A stretch of DNA of 64,000 nucleotides. Origin: Streblospio benedicti. Taxonomy: Eukaryota > Annelida > Polychaeta > Spionida > Spionidae. The notes beneath the pieces were generated by a model, which was given only the letters and a program-made list of their open reading frames with translations, had not been told where the DNA came from and searched no databases. Made by a program: the position numbers and the translations under genes. The DNA lies in contig CM032659.1 in assembly GCA_019095985.1 (NCBI GenBank), positions 12,539,069-12,603,068 on the forward strand, read 5' to 3'. Below, in pieces: positions 39,472 through 51,600 of the stretch (position 1 is its first letter; every line of letters starts with the position of its first letter).

Positions 39472-42400
39472 TTAAAATTCTGTGATTTCATCATCTACAA
39501 ATCCATGATACCCATATGCCTGTTGAATTTGCACGTTGTTGATATCTGGTGGTGTCCTGGTCACATACTTTCCACTTTTGTAGCTTGGGCTTCCTTCTGA
39601 ATCTGACTTTACTGGGTCATCAGGATGTTTTCCCCTATTGTGGTTTTCCTTAATGCCAAATGTGGGGCAAATTGGAATGTATCGAAACCACTTCACTCTG
39701 TGTAAAGAGAATACAAAATGATGATTTTAATAACATGTTTGCACATGAACATACATTGTAAATAATTTTTTTAAGTTTCTATGTTTACACTATTCAATAA
39801 GCAGTGAAATATCAATCACTAAAGTAGGATGCTGCTAATTTCCTATACAGATAAATTAATTGCGTGGATAGTGTGGAATAAGAAAATAATGGGTCAAAAG
39901 TTGTTCTTGAGTAAAATAAATGAAGTAGTAAATGATTGAAGACTGTATCACCACAACCTTTTGATCACTGGCATACACCATGGTAGATCATACACGCTGC
40001 CATCTTCAGTTGATTTTCCACTCTCCACTATTTTCCAACTCAGCAGGCCTCGCTCTTCCTTGGTGCCTACAACAGTTCACTTGGTGTCACAATTTGAGCC
40101 TTACATGGGCTAAAAGTGGCATGGCAACCAGCGTTCTGCGCAGTCGTGCAGAAATCCATGATTTGACCGCAGTCATCATCCATGGACAATCCGCGGATTT
40201 CTGCATTATTGCTGTTGTGGTTGCGGGGCGGGTGTGGTCAAATCCTTATGGTTGCGGATGTGGTCGGAATCAATCATGTGGTCGCGGGCCAGATAAACTA
40301 TGCCGTAAGCTGCCTGCGCACAGCCATTTATGAGCCACTTTTTATATGTTACAATCATGAGCGCCAGTATTTCGAGAGGGGGGAGTGGGATACACATGTA
40401 TATGTACAGAGATGAGAGCACTTAATGTCTGGACCCCTGTAGGTCCCTACTATCAAGGATGGTAAATGATTTCAACCATCATTGTCCAGCTCTTAGTGGA
40501 CATGTCTATTCAGGTCATTAATATTGTCAAATGATCTGTTATCAATCAAATCTTAAATTTATTTGAACACGTCTTAACTATTCCTCATTCAGATGGTGTT
40601 ACCTGTCTGCCCAGTCTACATTTCAAACGTCCTCTTGAAGGCTTTAGATCATTAGGATCTATCCGATCCATGGGCAAAAATGCACGATCTTTCCGCACAA
40701 CTGCATCCCAAATCGGTTTTGATCTTCACTTGCCTTTCTTTACTTCTGTATAAGTTTTCTTAATTTGTTAATTCATCCAGAGCTGCATTTAACATAACTG
40801 ATACATTGTACTAGTAGCCATCTCAGTCTTCCTTTACGAAGCACGCTATCAGTATCTGTGAATGCTTTCTGAACTGCGTTGTATCATCATGAAGTTTCAT
40901 GACACACATTCACCGGATCATTGCAATTTACAGTACTGGAGGATGCTACCCACATCTCGGACCCGTAAAGCATAGCACTGCGTAAACCAACTCTCGGAAA
41001 TAGGTGGAATTAACTCTACCTCTTGAATATAAAGGTATATGTGCCTATTGGTGAGGACTGGCAGGAGCTCATGATTTAACCCATGCCGTTTTGCATCTAA
41101 TCTCAGAGCATCTAATAGTTGTGGCTAATTCTCAGCCTCCACAGCTGGACAACATATCACCCTCTGAGATATAACCTCTGTAATAAAATCTCTCACAACC
41201 TCTTTTTTCCCACCTACTGTGACCTCCTTGATGGGGGCCTTGATTGGCCTGCCATCGATATTGGCATGGCAGTGCCTTTGCACTTTGGACATGCATGTAT
41301 GTGGTCAGGATCAGGCGTGAGAACACCTTCAATTCCATAAAATGTTTGTGAACCCTGCATCACCTGCCACAGTAAATGGAGTTTCTCGCTACCCCCTGCA
41401 GGCATACAACACAAGGGTAATCTTCAGTCTCCACTTTTGACTAATTTGTCTTGGTGTGACAGCAGCATATATAGGTTTTCTATCCGCCGTATTTGGCATT
41501 GCTCGTGGGCATTGCTCGCGGGGTCGTTATGATGGCAAAGACTGTCCCGATGTTTTCTCGCCGTGCGAGTAGTTCACAAAATGCGTACGTTATAACGGCA
41601 AAGACTGTCCCGATGTCATAACTACCACACGAGCAATGCCGGAACAATGCCCACGAGCAATGAATGCCAAATACGGCGGATAGAAAACCTATATATGTTG
41701 ATTTTGGCCTAGAGACCAGACACCTGGTTTTACCCATGTTTACACAGAGTGCCTTAACTTCCATCCCTATCTTCCAGGTGTGCACCTTTTCTGATAACTC
41801 TTCATCAGAGTCGGCCATAATGATGAGGCGTCGGCGTACAAGAGTTGCCAAGAGGACCCTGTATGAAACTCACGAAAAAGGGCTTCTAAGACCATAAAAA
41901 AGGAGTGGCATAAGAACCTAACCCTGATGTACTGAAAATATAGCATGAAATCCTTCACTGTATCCATCTCCAACATTTGTCTGGCGATGACGATAGATAA
42001 CATTATTTTTCTGGCTTGATTCCAAAGGCAAGTCGTCAATCTCTATTCTCTTTCTTATCAGCTGTTCAGCGATTCTCTCAAGAACTTTCATCTCTTGATT
42101 GATCAATTTGAGCCCACAGTAATTTCCTCTCTAGTACACCACATTTTTTGTAGAGGGTAATATTATAACTTTCCTAACACTCAGATGGGATGCAACTTTC
42201 TCTTCAATTTATCATCTCTTCAATCAAGTCACACACAAGCTTGACACCAGTCTCATTGACAGGACACCATCATCATTCTACAACTCCCTGCTTCAATACG
42301 AAGCAACATTTATAAGACTAACTTGTAGATGTCCTCACCTTTTGGATCGACTGAGCTGAGATTTTTGCGACATATACAGCGGTTTGCTTCATTATATGTT

Positions 42401-45400
42401 AAATTGACATATACGTTATCTGCAGAAAGTACAGTAGAACCTTATCAGGATGACCCGCTTTACAAACTTAAAGCGGTCTAATTACATTACCCCCCTGTTA
42501 GAGTGCCGACTCCGCTTCCATTCTAGTAAAAAAAAATGACAGAGTCCGTAAAAAAGATGAAAAATTGGGAAATTAACCCTTTCAGTGAAAAATAGGGTCG
42601 ACGGCGCTGGATGGCTCGGACGCGTCGCCCAGCGGACTTTTGCGAGCAAAATTTGCGCGGAATCCCTCCACTTCTCTGGAGAAGTTGATTTTTCATGCCG
42701 CGTGACAACTCCGCGCGGAGGGCGATTATTGATTAAATTTCCTTTGATCTTTTTGAGTTCGCTGGTCGCCGCACGAAGCCGTATTTGGCCCCGACGGACT
42801 CTGTCTGCCTCTGTACCACGTAAAATGAACGTCGTTCACCTCCGCTGTACGCCAAGAATGGTGCGGACTTCGTCTGCCTCCGTGCTCACGCCGCAGTCGA
42901 CGTCTGTTGGTGCCCTGTGGTGCATCATATCACAATGTCGCCTTCGGCGTCACTTCTACTCCGCCAGGAGTGGACATTTTCTCTCAATTTTTTTAGCCCT
43001 AGCCCTTGGACGGTGTTCTCACGCGTAGGGCGCGTGGACTCCGCGTTCCGCGTGCTCACTCTAACAAGGGGGTTAGAGAAGTGGTTTATATGTGGAGGTT
43101 CTATGTGTTATATTTTTAAGGGTAGGGACTGCGAAATGTGGTCTTATTATAGAGGTGGTCTCGGTACAGTCGTCGTATTAATTGAAGGTTCTACTGTACA
43201 TGTCAAGTTACCAAGATTAATCTTCCTACCTGGTATTGTATTGTCTAGCACAAAGCCGATGAGAAAGGCTATGCACATGCCAGTGCTCAGTAAGACGGTT
43301 ACAATATCATTTGCAACAAGGTTCCCTGTTAAAAAAAATATTTTTTTTAACCGCAACCCATCAAGAATTGGGAGATCATGAAAAGAACAATGTACATCTT
43401 CAAGAATGTCCTATTCTTAGACCATTGTATCTCGATCTTTTCTGTAAAATGTTATGTAGAAATTTGGATGTGGATCCTACATTACTTAGAATATTTCCAT
43501 GATAATATTATCTTCAGTGAGAGATCAAAAACGATTCTATGTACTTTTTATGATCAGAAAACTCTTGAAATGTAGCTTGTGCATGTAAATTATACACTAT
43601 TAGAGAGAGGGAAATCTTCTCTTTTCTTCTCCTATCCTTTTTTAAAACTTCAATTACAAACTCATCCTGAAGTTCTACCGTAAATATACGCAACGTCTGA
43701 GGGTATTATTTATAGAAAGTTAGGAACATTAGATATCGAGTATTAGATTTGATATGTATTTGTAATTTATAAATTCATTTATACCTGTGTTGATGATCCC
43801 TTGATTACTTGTCACCCAATTTGGGATAGATATGCCAAAGTACATGCTGAGTCCAATAATGGTCAGATTTCTGAACGAGTTGAGGTCCGCAAATTGCAAG
43901 TTCGAGACGCCCACTGCTGCTATCATAGCTGGAGTGAAAGGTGTTGGAGTGGAAGTGCTTCATTCATATCTTAAATTTTTGTCACTTAGTAATAATTCAG
44001 ATGGAACTTTCTTTCCGATTCATTGTTTGGTTTTAGGTTGGCATTAGTGGCATTATTGCCATTGTAAAAATGTTTTTGACTGAACGAGATTTGATATTGA
44101 ACTACACGTAGTTTTCAGTTCAGACATGTTGGAAAAGATTCATCCTGTAGGGCTGTACTGTCTGAAACCCACAACAAAATACATACCCCCAGTAACGATA
44201 AATACTCCTCCCAAAATAGGTTCTGGTATGGTGACGAAAAACAGAGCAGAACTTGGGGAAAAGGCCTATGAACATCATCAGAATGGATCCGATCACTATC
44301 ACAGCGCGGCTTCCGACCTATATGTAGTAAAATATAGTGAAACACTGTGAATTATTTATTAACAACAGTCTAAAGCTTAAACAACGTAAGCAGATGTGAC
44401 AACCTAGGACGCCGTGGGTGGGTGCTATCCGCAGGGGTGGGCGGCGGCCGGGGGGGGGGGTGGGGCGGTGAAACTCAGCTAAAAGAATTATTAAAAGGGG
44501 AAAAGTTACGAAAATAATTGGCTGATATTGGGTCAGAGTGCACTAGTCAGTCAGGCCACACACTCACATTGAGGACTAAGTTGGGCCTGATCGGTAGATA
44601 GTTGTATAGATGCATGCCAAATATGTCAAACCTGGAGAGGATAAAAGTAATTCACACTAAGTATGCCTTAGAGTAAAATGAAACAAATGTTGATACCACT
44701 GCAAGAACAGTGGCAAGTGCCCCATTGAATATGAATATTAAACAAGTGGCTTAATCTACCAGGCCATGGATTAACAGAGAAATAACCTAAATCTACATGT
44801 TTATGTATCAAACATAACCAAGTAGTGACCTCCATCCAAGTATCAACTAGCATGTGTACTCCAATACCATGAATACATCACTACCTGTTATTACATGTTT
44901 ACCTTCGTGAGGCCAATAATTCCAACGTTCTGGGTGTATGAAGTTAGCCCAGTACTGATACCAAAGGATTCGCACAACACTGCAACTATTCCTTCCACAC
45001 AGATGCCTGAAATGAAGGAACCTGTTTATATTCTCTATTTTGCCATTTTTTCTTATTTTTTGACCTAAATTACAGATTCCAGACCTGACCTGACGCGCAC
45101 ATTCACATGTGCACTACACGCATGTACAGTAAGACACATTTCATGATTCTGATTCCCTGATTTCCCCTGACTTTCCATGACCACATATTGATCAATTTAG
45201 TTGAACTCACCCCTGTTGAGGGCGTGTGGTGGAGGCGGGGCTTCTCCACAAATTCGGGCACAGGCGTAGTAGTCGCCTACCGACTCGAGGATGGAGGTGA
45301 TGATGAAGCCCACGTAGGCAAACACGCCTGCAACACTCACTGTGGGGAGGCCCCATTGGCCTACAAACAGCAGAATACACGGATTAACGGGCTTTCTTTG

Positions 45401-45559
45401 TCAAGGTACATATATATGGTATCACCTATAGTGAAAAATAACAAAAATCATTTGAAAATATATAATTTTCAGGGGAATTTTGGCATGTCCGCTATTGATC
45501 GTACATACGAAACCCATGAGATGATCCCCCTTTCATTAAAAACCTTGGATCGGCCAGTG

Positions 45560-45638
<79 letters not shown>

Positions 45639-48600
45639 AGGTGTTAAGCCAAACTCATTTCAGCTAGCTCTACCTCAGACAGAAGTGGAAGAACGTACGA
45701 GCTACGCAATTGGGCTTGCGTAGGCTTCAGAGCCCTATAGCAGGTAGGATTGGCTTCGTTCAGTTAAGCTTATCCGTCTATGCGGTTGGGGTACCGGTAA
45801 CTAAACTAAATATCTATGGGTACAAGTTGACATAGTATGTTTAAATTTCATCATCCTCACTATGAAATGATAGTATCGGATAATGCTTTAATTTGATATT
45901 GAATAAACTATTGGCATAATGGTAAAACATGATATATGGAAATATCTACATTTCCCAATAATCAATGTCTGCATTAAATTGACTAAAAAAAGTGCACTAA
46001 CAATTCACTAAAGTTTGTGAAAATGTAAATACTCACGACTATATCGTAAATCTTTTTTTTTCATGTCTGATAGTGTGAGCGTTAGACATTTTGTTTATAA
46101 CGTATTGAAGTGTTACAAAACTAACGAATCATCTTAATTAATTCAAATGTGATATATCACATGTTGTATAACATAAATCGGCTTAACATGCTGAGAATTT
46201 TATATCTTACTTTTTTACAAGCAAGTATGGTGGGTAGTTTAACGGGTATGGTCCGGGTACGGGTTGAAAATTATGGGTATGAGGAGGCATTTCTGGAAAA
46301 AATACACGGGTATGATTTGGCTAATGTCCGGGTACGGGTTGAAAGTTATGGGTATTAGGAAGCATTTCTGGAAAAAATTACACGGGTATGATTTGGCTAC
46401 TGGTAGACTCATCGATGTCGTTTGACAATTTCCAAACCATGCAGGGCTCTGGTAGGCCTATAACGTGGTTGTTACTGCTGTTCTGCTCTCCAAGTGAGAG
46501 GCCCTTATAAAGATTCACACACGTTGTCTTATAATAAACGTCAAAGTTGTAGCATGAAAATTAATGTGTCTTCATACGGTAGAACATCCAATTGAGACCA
46601 CCTCTGTAAAGAGACCACCTCTGTAATAAGATCATTTTCTCGGTCCCAATTCTTCAAAATGATTCCAATGGTTCCAATGATTCCATAGACCAACTCTCCA
46701 TTGAGATCAGTTTAAGTCGGTCCCACAAGTGGTCTTAATAGAGAGTTTCTACTGTATATACAAACCAGGATATGGTATTCTAAACCAGCGTGATGTGTTG
46801 ATGACATCACCCCTGCGGTCAGTTCTGCCTGCCACTGCCCAGTGATCATTGTCGTTGGGTATGGCGTTGGTCAGTGTGAGAATATAGCAGATCAGCCAAG
46901 ACAGCAGGGTGGCCCACAACACCTACAACATTGTGTCAACGGCAACTTGGCTATAGTATATTGAGTTTATTTTGTCTTCATGGTTTTCGGACCCATTTAT
47001 AGTGGAAATCGAATGCCAGCTTCTTGTTTCAGGACGACAACGTTGTAGTAGCAAAATTGCCTACCACAGTTTAATTATACATTTTTTCATGAACCTACTA
47101 CAGCTCCTATCTCCCTTGCTTATTGGGCATTTGGCCTCGAGTGGTTGAACACAATTACACTGTACAATATACTAAACATTGCATATGTTATTATGGCGAT
47201 TCGTCTATCCAGGTTTGGAATCATTATAAATGGTTTCAACACTCTTTTCACTGGATATATTATAAGAAAATTGTATCAAGTTTTCCACCACAGCTAGCAG
47301 CTTCTTCAAGATATTATATCATCAGATGACATTCTCTAACAAAAACATGGATATATTTGCCCTGTTTATGATAATTCAAACACCACGAAAAAGCATTTTG
47401 GAGTCCAAAGATGGACCATTGTGTGTATAGATCTTTGGAATGTTGTCAGAGCCAGGAGCTCATATAATCCATGAAGACGAGGTCAACCACATTAAGCAAG
47501 TGTAAGGTTTCAATGGCTATCCTAGTTGGGCACTCGGGCAATGCACCCCTTCTTGGTTCTGATGATTCTTCATTGATCATTGACAAGGATGCCATTCTCA
47601 AGAGATGTGCTGAACACTTGTACTAACCCACCCAACAAACATGTACCATAAACGGCAAGGCCATAAACCGATCACCAAAGATAGCAAGTAAAATGACAAT
47701 CTGGATATCAAACCAACCCTCAGAGAATTACACAAAGTTTTGAGACAACTCTCCACTGACAAAGCTCCTGGCACTGATAACATTCCAGCAGAGATCGACA
47801 CACAGAAAGTGCCATTAAATCATTAGACTGTTAATTGCTTTAGTTGCTTGAATTAATATAAGTAGGGGCAAATATATACACGTTTTGGATAGTAAATGTT
47901 GTATCAAACCACCCCTTTTGATGCTGGGACCCATGACGTGAGAACGACGCCACTTCTGTAATAACACAGGAATACTGTTGTCACGATCTGTTGTAATTGC
48001 AAGCCAGTACTCTGCTTTCTTTTGTAAAGTTTGGGTTCAGTTCAAAGTGTAGAGCAGAAGCTTTACCATGTAGTTTGAGTCCACAATTTTACTATGAATA
48101 ACTTAACGAGGTTTACCATAACAATCCTAAGAGTGTATACAAGTGTTGAATTCGTGACTAATCCCCTCGCCACCCTGAACAGCTTGCATGGTTCCACGTC
48201 ACTAATTACCTGGGGTCTGTTAGACCGTAAAATATGACCAACTTAAATTGTGACTTGTCTAGCTGCCGTCAAATGCAATTACTGTAAAGTGTAACCAAGC
48301 TCAAGAATCTCATGTGTCTTGTCACACGGGGGTTTAGTATATTTTGAAAATATGTGTGCGTCCAGGTCCAGGGTGTGTTATGTGCATTGGGGGTAGGAGT
48401 GCGAGAATGAGATGTGCCACCAAGATGATTGTAATTATGATATTTAGTGTGTGATCACGAACGATACAAATATCAAATATTAAGAGTACAAAAGGTAAAA
48501 TACTCACTGGATACATTGCAAATAGAGGCAACTTCCTTGCTTGTGTAGTACTCTTCTTGAGTCTGACACATTTGTCCATAGGTATCTGAACTCGTGCCAG

Positions 48601-51600
48601 ATATTGGGAAAATATCAGTATGAACAAAACTGTCCTGAAAATGCCAAGCAACATCTACAATAATTGAAAATACTACGTGTGTGTAGTAATATTTTAGTAC
48701 TCTGCAGTAAATGAAAGATTGCATATTGTCTTCTATAATTTGAAGCCTTAATAAAATGAACAATCTGGATCAAAAGTGCTCAAAGAGACAGTGTTGCTGG
48801 CATTTCGACTCATGGACAATAACTCGATTGAAAATCATCATCCATCCACATAGTTAATCAAATTTAGAGAGATTGTATCTCCAACAGTATTGACTCTATT
48901 GCTAAAATGTATAAACGATCTGAAAAGGCTTCTGAAGGTACATTTTATTTGGCAAAGAAAAAAAATCTAAACTAGATGAGTGTACCAACGTTAATGATTG
49001 TGTCTCAATGGGCAGTGAATCTATTAGTGATATCATAAAAGCAAATTAAATAGCTATCAAAAACAAACCTTAATTGACATATACCAAAAACTGGACATAG
49101 GTAATATTCACTAGGTATGTAAATACTGCACTAATTTTGAAAGTTTTATTTCACGCAATTTGGGAATGATTTCTGCAAATGTTGAAAATGGACCTAAAAT
49201 GGCTCAGGACTACAAAAATTGTTATTGACAAAGTGTCCAAACTCTAATCAGTTCCGCGTTGCCTCACACCCATTAGTTACATAAAATGTGAACCAAATCT
49301 GTTCATTAATAAACACTGTAGCTTGTTTAGAGACATACATACTACAGACATAGACATAGACATGCAATGACATAAAACAAACCCCATATACTTTTGATGA
49401 ATTATTAGAATTTACATAGAAAAAGAACAACTCTAATCATTTTCTTACATGAGTGCCACCAACCAGTTTGATTGGCTGAGATTCGTTGCTAAAGAGAAGA
49501 GACTGATCCCTAACATCATGACAGGGGGTCCCATGGACAGCGGCCCTATGAAGCCAAGCAGCACGGTGAGAAGGCCTGTAGCTCCGACCACAACCTCCAA
49601 CAGTGATGCCACCATGATTGCGCCCTGGACCTTTATATGTAGAAAATATACAAATAATACAACTTTATAAATGATAGAACCAACATCTTTTCCTATTCAC
49701 ATTTTAATTAAATATTTTCAACCTTGCGGTCATCTTCAGAATATAATGTAAAATGAACCAAATTAAATTACAAAACAGCTGACAACATTCAAATCTTGAT
49801 GGTCAGGGCCCTGCTCTTGTATTCCTCCTTGGTGTTGATCGTGGGTTTTATTTCCTCAATGTACAATGCCTCCAGAGTCATTAGATGTGTTTACCCCCGT
49901 GAGGTGCTTTTTTACAATTACAATAGATATGGCAATAATGCATATATAGCTAGCTTATATCACGGGCCATACATCCATGTGTATATGGTATGTAGTATTA
50001 GAATTTGTTGGGGTTTGGGGTGGTGGAAGAGCTTGGGGATTTTGGCGCCATATCATAGGCCTACTAGGCCGCTGGGCTAGACAATATAGGAATACATTGA
50101 GCAAAAACACAAGCCGTATTTTTTTTACACCAGCAGACTCGATCAATTTGTATAAATGGACCACGCACACACAACAAGCTTCATAATTATAACGTATATA
50201 TTTGTTGATTTCAAATTATAACATACATGTATGTATTTGAGTGTGAAGATTTGGTCTTTGTAATTGGCATGTGGTCAATGTCACCAGTGCTGCAGACTTA
50301 TTTTGTACTCTGATATCAGATTGTATATATAACTTTATTATTCATACAATTAACCAATTACATCTCTTGTATTAGCAGTTGCCGCACAGCCCTTTGTCTA
50401 TTACATTTCATAACATATCCATGAGTCAATCTTATCTCCTGACCTTATAACAATCCCTGTAATATGTCCATGGCTGGAATTGTATTGACACTTACTTCAT
50501 TCATTCTTGCTTGCCATGGGATGGTGGCCGGAATGGTGGTGTTTCCAGTGAAGTTACCTTCTGTTGTATTTTCTCTAAATTCTGTTGAAAATATTATAAG
50601 TGACAGTTTCTCACTAACAATACTCTCTAGTCTGTTCACAGTCCATAAATTCTTTGATAAGATACAATTAAATCATCACCAGAAAAGAAGAGGGTGTCAT
50701 TGTAAAAAAAATAACAACTCTTAATTTATAATATTGAGAAAGTTCTACTCCTTAATATAGCTAACTCACATTCTCTGATAACAGGGTCAGAATATATTGT
50801 GATATGATCCTAATAAATAGAAAGAGTGTCTTTCATTCAAATATCAATTCTCTTTACAAAGCTCACTAATGCAGTTGCCTTTGTTCAGATTAGTGTTTGT
50901 GCAAGTAACTGTGTACCAGCGGTACTGACCAGTACTGACCATAGCGAGGGCATAGCCACTGGGGTGTGGTCAGAATCGATATCGTCACGGGCATAGCCGC
51001 TGCACAACTTTCGACAATGGGAAGCCTGCAATAGCATTTTTTTATCATGTAATGTCATGCCACGCCACATTAGCTCATGTTATATCATTGGCCTCAGGAT
51101 CATGGGAGGAGGGTATACATACTAGGTACCATGATTTACAAACACATAATTGCACATAACTACTAATGTCTAGATATTAGTAGTAATGTACACAGTATAT
51201 TGTTTGTTAATCATAGTATCATGTATACCCTCCTCCCACGATCGATGTTGGGGCCCAGGTGTCATATATATTTTGAAACCAATGAACATCATGGATTGTG
51301 GCCATTTCATCATGAAGCGTGACCTGTCTCCACGCACAAACAACAATTACAACATCTAACCCCACAAGTTCACATAGACGATGGAAGTTCCAGATGCTCC
51401 AGAAGACGCTGAACTCTTAGTATCATTGCGAGGTGGATCGTGTTTGATCTGGCGTCAAATTTGAAGTTATCTGACAGCTCTGATTGGTTTGGTAGGGAAT
51501 GACGCACTTCTGACTGGCTCTGTGTCTTTACTGTGGCCTCTTCTGCTGCTTTGGGAGGACGTATAGTCGACATGTGAAACCCTAAGTACCGCCACTAAGG

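Noticed and set aside
42585-43028. 147-codon GC-rich open frame
   Set aside because: It lies inside a nested TIR element, matches no family I know, has an Arg/Ser-rich composition expected of GC-rich noise, and overlaps other open frames of similar length.
45188-45640. 150-codon open frame ending in poly-leucine
   Set aside because: It overlaps the SLC23 exon at 45211-45360 on the opposite strand and then reads through the CTG microsatellite, so it is a shadow plus a simple repeat.
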